Origin: Alteromonas_F sp964429915
GTDB lineage: Bacteria; Pseudomonadota; Gammaproteobacteria; Enterobacterales; Alteromonadaceae
NCBI GenBank assembly: GCA_964429915.1
Contig: CAYSDZ010000009.1
Location: forward strand, 40,573-104,572
Direction: 5' to 3'
Length of the DNA stretch: 64,000 bases
Program-made: the position numbers and the translations under genes
The notes under the pieces: model-generated
Told to the model about the DNA's origin: nothing
Databases searched by the model: none
The model's input: only the letters and a program-made list of their open reading frames with translations
Shown: positions 7,885 through 16,639 of the stretch, in pieces
How the letters are laid out: every line of letters begins with the position of its first letter
How positions within the stretch are numbered: position 1 is the stretch's first letter

Positions 7885-8128
7885 GGTAAGGAAAATAAAT
7901 TTTAGGAAAAACTATTAAACCCCTGTTTTATATTGCTATTTTTATCAATTTTATGCAGATGAACTTTGTCAGACAGAAGTATCAACGCGCTAATTGGCTC
8001 TGTGTAACTGCCATTAGCGGTGTCTTTCGAGGCGAACCCCGAATTCAACAATAAACCGAATCATCGCTTTTCGTATATCTTCGCGCTGTATATATTCATC
8101 ATTGTAGCTTTGACATGTATAGTCGTCG

Positions 8129-9088
8129 GTGATAATTTTCTTAAAGCAAATCGCAACAAAACAAGAAACCCGTTTTTCGTTACCCTTTTTACTTCGTTGT
8201 ATTTTCATCACGCAATTATGTTTCTTAGTCATCACGATGTTAACGTTTCCCCATGTGTTAGCATCCGAGTGTAAAAAAATATCGCTTCCTGTCAGTTACG
8301 ATGCGTTTGGTTTGCCGACCATAGGCATTGAGATAAACGGAGTTCGTCATCAGGCTCTAATAGATATTGGATCAGCTGAGGCAATACACCTTCCCGCCAA
8401 ATTGACAAAAAGCATGTCGAGCTTACATTATAACGGTGAGACGGTTGCTAGCTCGAATTTGCTTGGAGAAGTGATAGAACAGAAACGCTTTATCATAGAG
8501 GAGCTCAAGCTGGATTGTATGACCTTTAGCGATTTACAAGGTCTTGAATTATCTGAATGAGCAATATCTTTGGGGGACATGAATAAACAGCAACAAGAAG
8601 AATATCAACATGAGCAAAATCAGATCGTTATTGAACGTCAACTATTTAAAAATAGAAGCGTGACTTTCGACTTTGGGAACGTGCAACCAAATTTAGTGAT
8701 TGCTGAAGACTTAATTCCTGCAGCAGGCTCAAAGACCTTTGTGATAAAGGAACAGGCCTAGGGTATTAGTATTGAAGTGGCCACTCGTAAAAATCAATAC
8801 ACAATGGCATTGGATAGTGGAGCGTCTATCTCGCTACTGGCGTTAGACAAAGTAAAGCAAGACGAAACACTTGAGGTCTGTAACGTTGATTTAGGACCTG
8901 ACATGGTGTGCCAAAAACTTTCGAACAATATTAAAATTGGTAATATGATGCCTTTTCAGTCGACTGTAATTCTCTTGCCTATCGACCCTCGGTTTAGTCT
9001 TGATGGAATATTAGGGGCTGATTTTTTCGGCGCGTTATACATTCAGCTGAATTTATCCTTGAATCAAATTCATCTGAAAAAATACTAA
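8129..9088 (+). pseudogene. Two-domain retropepsin-like aspartyl protease, two nonsense codons
   Basis: A single frame runs from about 8129 to 9088 and is broken only by TGA at 8558-8560 and TAG at 8759-8761. Before the first stop there is a signal-like hydrophobic segment (8180-8265) and a retropepsin-like domain with LIDIGSAEAIHL in place of the usual D-T/S-G. The middle part has an IERQLFKNRSVTFDF strand. After the second stop comes a second domain with the intact catalytic motif ALDSGASISLL and a late ILGADFF strand, the second signature of the fold. The gene is probably dead; both stops would have to be read through for a full product. Confidence 0.8.
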
Positions 9089-9428
9089 GAAGTTTGACTA
9101 TTTTTTACACTGGAGTTTTCTTTATTCATTGGAAATGAGAACCTAGAGCCGTTTATTGGTGTTTCGGTTGAAGGTAGGGATTATCGATCTGAGTGAGGAG
9201 GTGAGGCTAGCGCTTGACCGCTTTCTATTGCTATTCTGGTATAGTAGTTGTTATTAAACATAACTGGCATGACTTGAATTACGCGAAGTTACCTATATTA
9301 TGCGTAATTATTCAATTAACGCGTAATTGCGCGTTAATCATATAACAAAGTACCCTGCCAATTTGGCTCAAAAAATAAAAGTGAATGATATTGATTAATA
9401 CGATCAACAGGAATTTATAAGTTTACAG
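9089..9428. other. Gap between retropepsin pseudogene and rplI; palindrome
   Basis: AT-rich 340 bp without a gene. It contains a 9-bp perfect inverted repeat ATTAACGCG/CGCGTTAAT around 6 bp at 9315-9338, inside a run of GCGTAATT-like motifs (9282-9340). Its role is not known; it could be an operator or part of an eroded mobile element. Confidence 0.6.
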
Positions 9429-9454
9429 AAAAAAGCCAGTCTACGACTGGCTCT
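9429..9454 (-). terminator. Terminator of the rpsF-rpsR-rplI operon
   Basis: On the minus strand AGCCAGTC and GACTGGCT form a perfect 8-bp stem with a 3-nt loop (9434-9452), followed by TTTTTT. It lies about 30 bp after the rplI stop. Confidence 0.93.
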
Positions 9455-9482
9455 TAAAACGTTAAACGTGTGTTTAAACCCA

Positions 9483-9935
9483 TTACGCTTCAGCAATAAT
9501 AACCACTTTTGCTACTGCCATTACATCTGAATGCAGTTGCAAGTCGATATCGTATTCGCCCGTTTCACGTAAGGTACCCGTAGGTAGTTTCACTTCTGCT
9601 TTAGTCACTTCAACACCAGCCGCAGTGATTGCGTCGGCAATGTCACGCGTTCCGATAGAACCGAACAATTTACCTTCATCGCCAGCAGGTGCAGCAATCG
9701 TCACGTTTTCAAGCGCAGCAATTTTATCGGCACAAGCTTGCGCAACTGAAAGCTGATCAGCAATTTTTGCTTCAAGCTCAGCACGACGCTGTTCAAATTT
9801 TTCAACGTTTGCTTTAGTTGCAGGTACGGCTTTTCCTTGAGGGAAAAGAAAGTTACGTGCAAATCCTGACTTCACGTTAACTGTATCGCCTAATCCACCA
9901 AGGTTAGCGATTTTGTCTAAAAGAATGATTTCCAT
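9483..9935 (-). CDS. rplI: 50S ribosomal protein L9
   Basis: 150 residues, the usual length. The protein begins MEIILLDKIANLGGLGDTV, the RNA-binding N-terminal domain, followed by the signature GFARNFLFPQGKA, the long connecting helix (about 40-75) and the C-terminal domain ending VVIIAEA. It lies 17 bp after rpsR and is the last gene of the operon before the terminator at 9429-9454. Confidence 0.98.
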   Translation of the reverse strand: MEIILLDKIANLGGLGDTVNVKSGFARNFLFPQGKAVPATKANVEKFEQRRAELEAKIADQLSVAQACADKIAALENVTIAAPAGDEGKLFGSIGTRDIADAITAAGVEVTKAEVKLPTGTLRETGEYDIDLQLHSDVMAVAKVVIIAEA

Positions 9936-9952
9936 CTTAGGGACTCCTCGCT

Positions 9953-10180
9953 TTATTTATGTGAATCGGTGTATGGCAACAAAGCTAAAAAGCGAGCGCG
10001 CTTGATAGCTGTTGATAACTGACGCTGATATTTAGCGCTTGTACCCGTAATACGGCTTGGTACAATTTTACCACTTTCAGTAATATAGTTTTTAAGTGTA
10101 GGGATGTCTTTATAGTCTATCTCTACTACACCTTCTGCAGAAAAACGGCAGAACTTACGACGTCTAAAAAAACGAGCCAT
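9953..10180 (-). CDS. rpsR: 30S ribosomal protein S18
   Basis: 75 residues starting MARFFRRRKFCRFSAEGV, with the conserved YKDIPTLKNYITESGKIVPSRITGT core and the basic KYQRQLSTAIKRARFLALLPYTD end that contacts 16S rRNA and S6. It begins 11 bp after the rpsF stop; priB, often found between these genes in gammaproteobacteria, is absent. Confidence 0.98.
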   Translation of the reverse strand: MARFFRRRKFCRFSAEGVVEIDYKDIPTLKNYITESGKIVPSRITGTSAKYQRQLSTAIKRARFLALLPYTDSHK

Positions 10181-10191
10181 TTATCTTCTCC

Positions 10192-10572
10192 TTATTCCTG
10201 ATTTTCGCTAACTGGCTTTTCAGCGCGAGGGGATTCTTCACGACGTTCGCGACGCTCTTCTTTCATCATAGGAGAGGCTTCAGTAATAGCTGATTTTGTA
10301 CGCATTACTAAATTGCGAAGAATTACATCGTTGAAGCGGAAAGCCGTTTCTAACTCTTCAACTGACTCTGCTGTGGCTTCAGCGTTGATAAGCACGTAGT
10401 GGGCTTTGTGAAGCTTTTCAATTGGGTATGCCAGTTGACGACGGCCCCAGTCTTCTAGACGGTGGATTTGTCCGCCATCTTGCTTCAGGATAGTGGTATA
10501 ACGCTCGATCATACCTGGTACTTGTTCACTCTGGTCAGGGTGAACCATAAATACGATTTCGTAATGACGCAT
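10192..10572 (-). CDS. rpsF: 30S ribosomal protein S6
   Basis: 126 residues beginning MRHYEIVFMVHPDQSEQVPG. The start complement 10570-10572 is chosen because AAGGAG lies 8 bp upstream; a longer frame from 10650 would add 26 non-homologous residues. It has the S6 core (VEDWGRRQLAYPIEKLHKAHYV-type region, here LEDWGRRQLAYPI) and an acidic/arginine-rich C-terminal tail. It is the first gene of the operon, expressed from the promoter at 10659-10687. Confidence 0.97.
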   Translation of the reverse strand: MRHYEIVFMVHPDQSEQVPGMIERYTTILKQDGGQIHRLEDWGRRQLAYPIEKLHKAHYVLINAEATAESVEELETAFRFNDVILRNLVMRTKSAITEASPMMKEERRERREESPRAEKPVSENQE

Positions 10573-10658
10573 CAATACGCTCCTTACGGTTGTAGCCTCG
10601 GGCAGTGCAGCCATCTGCATAGAGACAAGGAACTTGTTTGGTAGCTGCAAGGGCGCGC

Positions 10659-10687
10659 ATTATATAGAGGTAAGGGCTGTACTACAA
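10659..10687 (-). promoter_or_regulatory. Sigma-70 promoter of rpsF operon with GC-rich discriminator
   Basis: On the minus strand TTGTAG (10687-10682) and a perfect TATAAT (10664-10659) are spaced by 17 bp. The next bases are GCGCGCCC, a GC-rich discriminator of the kind associated with ppGpp/DksA (stringent) control of ribosomal promoters. The leader to the rpsF start is about 80 nt. Confidence 0.75.
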
Positions 10688-10715
10688 CTAAAATTTGCGT
10701 GGCTAAATGTACCGA

Positions 10716-11624
10716 CTAGGCTAACTGTACGTGAAGTCCTATTTTGGTTGCTTGCAAACTGGCATCGGCAATTTCAAATAAGCTTTGTTCGGATTGTGTT
10801 GCCATACACAAAGACGAAACGCCAATCGAAACCGTTAATTGCTGGGTATGCTCACTTTCCTGACCAAGACAAAGTGACTGGATCTGCTGCTGTATGCGTT
10901 GTGCTACCTTTTGCGCACCCAATTTATTTGTTCCGGGCAAAATAATAGCAAACTCCTCTCCGCCGTAACGACAAACTGAGTCAGGCTTGCGATTAACCGT
11001 GTGTCTCAAAACACTCGCAATTTGCTTGATGGCTTTGTCGCCAGCGGCATCACCATATTTTTCGTTGAAGCTATTCAAACGGTCAATATCAATGATCAAC
11101 AACGACAAATCGCTATTGTATCTTTCTGCGTAGGCAATTTGGTCTTTAATATGCTTATCAAAGAAGTAGCGATTATTGAGACCAGTAAGAATGTCGGTAT
11201 GATAAAGTCGATTAGCAATTTCAATATGCCAATACGTCGTCAGTAAAGCCATTACTCGCATATTGAGCGCGGCAGCAATAATTGGTTTGCGAAGAATATC
11301 AATATCGTCGTTTTGCCATACTTTAAGTTCATTGCCAGTATGCTGACCATCGGCCATGAAAATAATCGGACAATGAGACAATAGCGTCATTTCTCGAATA
11401 TCTTTACACATAGCCCATCCGTCGAGAGGCGGTATTTCGACATCTAACAAAACCAAATCGGGCGATTGTATTCGACAAAAGGCTAAAGCAGATTCTCCAT
11501 CGTGAAACACCTTCACGTTTTTGAATTCAGTTAAGCTTTCGCGAATAACACGTGTGTTTTCTTCATCATCATCGATGACCAAGATAAGGGCATCAATAAG
11601 CTCAGGCACAGTAGATGTCGACAT
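10716..11624 (-). CDS. Response regulator with diguanylate cyclase output (REC-GGDEF)
   Basis: 302 residues. The REC domain (about 10-125) has the acidic pair in VIDDDEEN, the phosphoacceptor Asp61 in LLLDVEIP-type sequence, and Lys in LRKP; the switch Ser/Thr position reads FMADG, apparently Ala. The GGDEF domain (about 140-300) has the metal-binding IIDIDRLNSFNEKYGDAAGD block, the active-site GGEEF, and an RKPD inhibitory site exactly five residues before it. It should make c-di-GMP in response to phosphorylation by an unknown histidine kinase; none is adjacent. It lies upstream of the rpsF promoter on the same strand. Confidence 0.93.
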   Translation of the reverse strand: MSTSTVPELIDALILVIDDDEENTRVIRESLTEFKNVKVFHDGESALAFCRIQSPDLVLLDVEIPPLDGWAMCKDIREMTLLSHCPIIFMADGQHTGNELKVWQNDDIDILRKPIIAAALNMRVMALLTTYWHIEIANRLYHTDILTGLNNRYFFDKHIKDQIAYAERYNSDLSLLIIDIDRLNSFNEKYGDAAGDKAIKQIASVLRHTVNRKPDSVCRYGGEEFAIILPGTNKLGAQKVAQRIQQQIQSLCLGQESEHTQQLTVSIGVSSLCMATQSEQSLFEIADASLQATKIGLHVQLA

Positions 11625-11874
11625 TATTGGTCTGCTTTATAGATTGTTTTATGTGCGATTTGTTTTATGAGTTATAGCTGTCAAATTCCATCATTGCAAA
11701 TTTTGTAACATTTTTATCACATTTATTTACATTTGGCTTGACCATCTCACCAACAATGCCAGCCAGTGAGTTAATGTTCGTAGCTGATATAGTCAATAAA
11801 AAGAAACCGCTTTGGTCTACTTTAAGCGTTAAAATGTAATACACTTTATGTTTTGGTTTTATCGACAGGCAGTA

Positions 11875-13386
11875 ATGACAGCTATTGGTATTGACTACGG
11901 CACTTCAAATTCAGAGGTCGTATATTTTGACGGTGAACAGCACCATCTTGTAAAACTTGATCCCAGTCATCCTGATTCAAACAAAATACGCTCTTCTATT
12001 TTCATTTATTTTGATGATGATTTACCCACACCACCCGCCGATATGGTTAATGTAAAAATAAGTCAAATTCAACGGGCGATCACTGACCAAATAGATAAAG
12101 CCAAACAAGCCTACTACGAAGCACAAGACAGCAAAGAGCAAGGCATTTTCAGTGCTCGCATTCAGGACCTCCGCGGTCAGTTCCACGATAAGCCGGAGTT
12201 GCAACGCAGAGCAATACAATTGTTGTTAAAAGATATGACGGTGCAGGATTTGTCGCTTAATCAGCTAGTTAAGCACGGAAAGTTTGCATTTGGAGAAGAG
12301 GGCTTTAAACGCTTTCTTGCCCACCCAGAAAAAGGCCGTTTGATTTATTCGCCCAAAAACTTTCTGGGCGCGTCATTAGACGACAACCAAAAATACGCAT
12401 TTGTTGGCATGATCGGAAAACAGTTGGCTTTTTTCAAGCAGCAAGCTGAGCAACAACTCCATTGTCCTATTCGCGAGGCCGTTATTGGTCGTCCTGTCCG
12501 TTTTCACGGCACACGCGGCGAAGAAGGAAATCATCAAGCCATTGAAATCATGACCAAAGCGGCGATGGAAGCCGGTTTCGAAAAAGTCAGCTTTCTTGAA
12601 GAGCCGATTGCAGCAGCCTACAAAATTGAACGCATGCTAACGCAACAAACCAATGTGCTAGTCGTGGATATTGGTGGTGGAACTACTGATATTTGCTGTA
12701 TTACCTTGTCACCCGATAAGTTATTAGAATTAGATCGACAGCAAGACGTGCTTTCGGTCACAGGAACGCGACTAGGTGGAATGGAGTGCGATAAAAGCCT
12801 AGTGCTCAAAGCCATCGCGCCTCATATGGGCATGGGCCTCACCATGACCAATGGTTTGCCCGTTCCTCCCACCTACTTTTCAGACATGTGTGCCGTTGAC
12901 GACATACCCAAACTCACCTATTTCTTCAGCGATGATTATGGCTTGGATATCGCCCAAACCATGTCGTTAGTTAAGAACAATGCAGTGCTTGAGCGATTGC
13001 TAACTGTTCAGGCTGAAAAGCTTTCCGCGCGGCTGGTCAATTCGGCACGTTTGGCCAAAGAGTTATTGTCGTCCAAAGAGTCCATCACACTTCCATTAGG
13101 GTATATTGAAGACAAATTTGAAGTGGGCATCAACAAAGCTAGCCTGAATGATTCTATGACATCATGGCTCAGGCGAGTCAAGAAACTGATAACAGATTGT
13201 TTGAATAACAGTGAACAAGCACCGGATATATTGTTTATTACCGGTGGAATGAGCTTATCACCCATTGTGACACACGAAATACAGACCCAGCTACTTCCTC
13301 ACTTACCGCTTAAAGAGGGGGATGCCTTTAATTCTGTGTGTGAGGGCTTAGCCATACGCGCTTTTAACTTGTTCGATAAGGCTTAA
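11875..13386 (+). CDS. yegD: Hsp70-like protein YegD
   Basis: About 503 residues from the ATG at 11875 (MTAIGIDYGTSNSEVVYFDG); an upstream ATG at 11848 has no ribosome site. The actin/Hsp70-type ATPase signatures are present: phosphate 1 IDYGTSNS, then EEPIAAAYKIE, phosphate 2 VVDIGGGTTDI, and the adenosine loop FITGGMS. The C-terminal substrate-binding domain of DnaK is missing, as in all YegD proteins. The function of YegD is not established. Its last 39 bp overlap the 3' end of the convergent tmk gene. Confidence 0.92.
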   Translation: MTAIGIDYGTSNSEVVYFDGEQHHLVKLDPSHPDSNKIRSSIFIYFDDDLPTPPADMVNVKISQIQRAITDQIDKAKQAYYEAQDSKEQGIFSARIQDLRGQFHDKPELQRRAIQLLLKDMTVQDLSLNQLVKHGKFAFGEEGFKRFLAHPEKGRLIYSPKNFLGASLDDNQKYAFVGMIGKQLAFFKQQAEQQLHCPIREAVIGRPVRFHGTRGEEGNHQAIEIMTKAAMEAGFEKVSFLEEPIAAAYKIERMLTQQTNVLVVDIGGGTTDICCITLSPDKLLELDRQQDVLSVTGTRLGGMECDKSLVLKAIAPHMGMGLTMTNGLPVPPTYFSDMCAVDDIPKLTYFFSDDYGLDIAQTMSLVKNNAVLERLLTVQAEKLSARLVNSARLAKELLSSKESITLPLGYIEDKFEVGINKASLNDSMTSWLRRVKKLITDCLNNSEQAPDILFITGGMSLSPIVTHEIQTQLLPHLPLKEGDAFNSVCEGLAIRAFNLFDKA

Positions 13387-14019
13387 ATGAATAGCGTCTA
13401 TTGATTTTAAGCCGCTCTCATCCACGCATTGGATGGTTGTCCAGTTTTCACTTTTTTCGAGTTCTTTATAAACCCGATACACTTCTTCTAGATAGCCATG
13501 CTGTGCTTCTTGGATATCTTCTTTTTCCTCTGTGTAGCTTCGTTGTTGTTTTTTTAGAACCAGATCTTTTGAAAACGAAAGCGGCAAATCCAAGAATACA
13601 GTAAGGTCGGGTTTGGGTAGCGCATGTACGCTGTATTCAAGTTGCTTGATCCAGTTGATAAAGCCATTGCGGTCTGCTTCGGGTAATTTAGCCGACTGAT
13701 GTGCTGCATTCGATTCAACGTAGCGGTCGCACACTATGTAGACGCCGTTGTTTAAATCTTCCAACATAGCCGGTTTTTGTTCAAGCCGATCGCCAGCAAA
13801 CAACATAGACGCAAGCTTTGGGTGTACATTGTGAAATGTTCCAAACTCGCCTCTCAAAAAAGCACCAATTTCTTTGCCGTAAAAGGTACTTTCATACGCT
13901 GGAAAGCTATACATTTTGGCTTGCTTACCCTGACGCGCCAAAGCCTCGATTAACAATTGCGCTTGCGTCCCTTTTCCACTTCCATCAATTCCCTCGATCG
14001 TGATCAACTTACCTTGCAT
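13348..14019 (-). CDS. tmk: Thymidylate kinase (dTMP kinase), divergent type
   Basis: 223 residues. It phosphorylates dTMP to dTDP. The P-loop GIDGSGKGTQ is at residues 10-19, the substrate-binding DRYVESNAAHQSAKL around 98-112, and PDLTVFLDLP marks the following strand; a lid-like region RSYTEEKEDIQEA follows. The FPAYESTFYGKEIGAFLRG segment is of the FPxY...FGxxIxxYLRG kind found in archaeal, eukaryotic and some phage enzymes, rather than the usual gammaproteobacterial Tmk next to holB. A second, canonical tmk elsewhere is therefore likely. Convergent with, and overlapping, yegD. Confidence 0.9.
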   Translation of the reverse strand: MQGKLITIEGIDGSGKGTQAQLLIEALARQGKQAKMYSFPAYESTFYGKEIGAFLRGEFGTFHNVHPKLASMLFAGDRLEQKPAMLEDLNNGVYIVCDRYVESNAAHQSAKLPEADRNGFINWIKQLEYSVHALPKPDLTVFLDLPLSFSKDLVLKKQQRSYTEEKEDIQEAQHGYLEEVYRVYKELEKSENWTTIQCVDESGLKSIDAIHLSLIEQVKSAYG

Positions 14020-14195
14020 TCATCTTCGCTCTGTTTTTTGCTTACAACGTAAGGATACCAAGAACTTGCACAATAATAATAGCCGCGTATGCTTATAAAA
14101 AGCTTAACTTGTCATTCAATAACGCTATGTATGATAGTGTTTTGCGTATGTTCACATTAATTGAAATGTAATCGGGTAGTTTTAGGACTTTTTAT

Positions 14196-16511
14196 ATGAA
14201 AAAAATCGATGAGAAGGAAGTGCTTAAAAAGTATTCCAAAATCATCGACGCGCTTATTCCTTACGAGCATCAAGGCAAATTACTTGAAGGATTAAATAAG
14301 TTTTCTGCTGTGCTGCCAACTAACGTGAGAAACGCCATAAAAGAAGAAGTAAAGCGCCTCACTTCACTCACCGACGCTAGCGCAGACAATTCATTGTTTG
14401 CCAGCTACCCAGTACAGCGCTTTAAGCACTTTGGTATCGACATGAAGTTGGACAAAGTGGGTCAAAAAATTCTGCTTCAAGAAAGCGCTAAATATTTAGA
14501 TCGATATACGGTTGGCGTATTTGAATCGGTAATGAATTCTGACCATTACCAATCACACATCAAACAAGCACAACAGCAAAAAATTGCTCAAGCCTTTTCG
14601 GTTCAAGCCCAATCCTTCGCTGATATCGATTTTGGGCATGATTTAGCAGTAAGGCCTCGAATCAGTGTTACCTGCAGTCATTTTGACAAAGGCAAAAGTT
14701 GCGCGGTAGCGTCTTTGTCAAACAAAGTCTTCAAAATAGAAACAAACCGCATTCCAGAAGATACCAACGAAGAAGACCTCTATGTATTTGTGTTTCCGGA
14801 AATACATGGTTTGTGCGCAAAGGGAACAAAAATACACTGCCTAAAGTCATCGGGGGGCTTTAATAAAACCACCCATAAATTTGAAACCGAGTTTACGTTT
14901 GTGCCGCCGACTCCGCGGCAACTGATCGAGGCAATTAGTCACTACATTTCTCAAATGGTGCATATGCTGCCTTTAGAACGAGACTTAGAGTTAGAGCGAG
15001 TCATTCAAAATCTGGATAGAGATCACATACTCGCTAACAGTCCTTGGATACCCTTATTTTTGAGTTCAAAAGGTTCACAGGTGAGTATTGACCTTGTGCT
15101 GATGAGCCAAGTAAATTTTGAATTCAATGGTGGCTTCAACACAATAGATAAACTTCCGGGGAAAAAGCGCTTAAACACATTGATGCCTGAATTGAAAAAG
15201 TTTTCAGAGATTTTTCTTCTTCGAGGTGTATTCAACACTAAGAACGGCCCCATCACCGTGTCTGCCTCCATTCGGGAACTTCAAGCCAGTAAAATATTAG
15301 CGCCGTTCATTAAAATGATAAACCAAACACAAGCATTGTCTGTGTTGCAGCTTCGCTTGGTTCCGATTACCGATGCGCCCAAAGATCTGGCATATGAAAT
15401 ACACGATATGAGCAAACGCGACTATCCAGAAATTGACGACATTACCTATGTATTGTTCTGTAAAGATGTATCGGAACAAATAGGGACGTTAACCGTGCCA
15501 GAGGATACGCCTAATGCTAAATTCCCTAGTGTCATTATTGATAAAGAAGAAAGTAAATCTCCACAAGTTTTATTGGAAAGTACCCTAGAACGGCGTGCAC
15601 AAGCTCGCTATAAAATAGACAAACCTGCGGTTATTCGTACAGGGCTTTTAAGCAAAGTAGACGCCGTTGTGGAGGACATGTCAGAAGGCGGTATGAAGCT
15701 TTCCGTCAATGAGCCAGCGCAGTTTGAGAGCGGTCAAAGCATTAAAGTAAGCTCAACTGAACTAAAAATCAAAAACGAAAAATACAATGTTGTCGCTTAT
15801 GATGAAGTGACAGGTTCGTTGCGGCTCATTATTTCTGACGAATCAACTGAATTGAAACAACACCTTGCCAACCTTATCGAATCTAATGCGAGTTATTTTA
15901 AAGCACGTAATTTAGAGCTTAAACAGCACAATATATACCGGCATTTATGGGAATTGAGTATTCGTCATATTCCTTGTGTGGCCATATTGGTCACACATAA
16001 TCGACACATCATTTCACGGCTTTCAACGGTTTACTGCTCACCGTCTTCTAAAGATTTGTATCCATTTAAGCCGGGTAATAATAAAATACCCATGCATGGT
16101 TTTTTTGCAGACAAAGACGCAGAAAAACCGGCTTCAACCTTATTACAAAACATGTTGAGTCATGCCCAGCCCAATGCACATGTAGTACACGCTTTACGTC
16201 CGAAAGATAAACGAATTATTTTTGTAGAAGAAAGTGCATTCTTATATGGAAAAGTGCGAGATCAGATTATTACACATGTCGGTAAAGGAGAGATTGAAGC
16301 CTGTGTCACACAAATTAACGCGATAAAATGTAAATCTCATCACACTCCACTCACTAAGAAACGCTTGGCGTTTATTTCTACGATTGATTTGGAGTTATAC
16401 GAAAAAATGAAAGACTTACAGAAAGTGTATACACACGTTATTTACATGACAAATATGTCCAGCCTGCATAATGCCTTTCTTGCTTCTGCCATTAAACCGG
16501 TAAAGAAATAG
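14196..16511 (+). CDS. Large PilZ-domain protein
   Basis: 771 residues. Residues about 465-560 form a PilZ domain, a c-di-GMP receptor, with the RxxxR motif in ERRAQARYKI (about 465) and the D-x-S-x-x-G motif in EDMSEGGMKLSV (about 493). The N-terminal 30 residues are a charged helix, and about 165-260 looks like another all-beta barrel. No transmembrane segment is evident, so it should be cytosolic. The start ATG at 14196 follows TTTTAGGA. Homologous large PilZ proteins are common in Alteromonas, but I know of no assigned function. It probably responds to c-di-GMP made by proteins such as the cyclase at 10716-11624. Confidence 0.88.
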   Translation: MKKIDEKEVLKKYSKIIDALIPYEHQGKLLEGLNKFSAVLPTNVRNAIKEEVKRLTSLTDASADNSLFASYPVQRFKHFGIDMKLDKVGQKILLQESAKYLDRYTVGVFESVMNSDHYQSHIKQAQQQKIAQAFSVQAQSFADIDFGHDLAVRPRISVTCSHFDKGKSCAVASLSNKVFKIETNRIPEDTNEEDLYVFVFPEIHGLCAKGTKIHCLKSSGGFNKTTHKFETEFTFVPPTPRQLIEAISHYISQMVHMLPLERDLELERVIQNLDRDHILANSPWIPLFLSSKGSQVSIDLVLMSQVNFEFNGGFNTIDKLPGKKRLNTLMPELKKFSEIFLLRGVFNTKNGPITVSASIRELQASKILAPFIKMINQTQALSVLQLRLVPITDAPKDLAYEIHDMSKRDYPEIDDITYVLFCKDVSEQIGTLTVPEDTPNAKFPSVIIDKEESKSPQVLLESTLERRAQARYKIDKPAVIRTGLLSKVDAVVEDMSEGGMKLSVNEPAQFESGQSIKVSSTELKIKNEKYNVVAYDEVTGSLRLIISDESTELKQHLANLIESNASYFKARNLELKQHNIYRHLWELSIRHIPCVAILVTHNRHIISRLSTVYCSPSSKDLYPFKPGNNKIPMHGFFADKDAEKPASTLLQNMLSHAQPNAHVVHALRPKDKRIIFVEESAFLYGKVRDQIITHVGKGEIEACVTQINAIKCKSHHTPLTKKRLAFISTIDLELYEKMKDLQKVYTHVIYMTNMSSLHNAFLASAIKPVKK

Positions 16512-16604
16512 AAACCGTAACCCGAAACACAAACACCCCCAAACGGAAACACACTATGCGATGCAATACGCACCGCAGTAAAATAATTCAGCCTCAGGGC
16601 AGTA

Positions 16605-16621
16605 TATACCCGTTCCACCTC
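16605..16621. repeat. Solo end of the MITE at 5771-5929
   Basis: TATACCCGTTCCACCTC at 16605-16621 is identical to the reverse complement of the right end of the MITE including its TA duplication; GTA before it matches too. The rest of the arm and any second end are absent. It lies just after the 3' end of the lyase gene at 16640-19210. Confidence 0.7.
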
Positions 16622-16639
16622 CCACTTACACGCTGGCGA

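Noticed and set aside
8558..8560. TGA in the retropepsin gene read as selenocysteine
   Set aside because: No stem-loop typical of a SECIS element follows, and a TAG also breaks the same frame at 8759, so nonsense decay is simpler.
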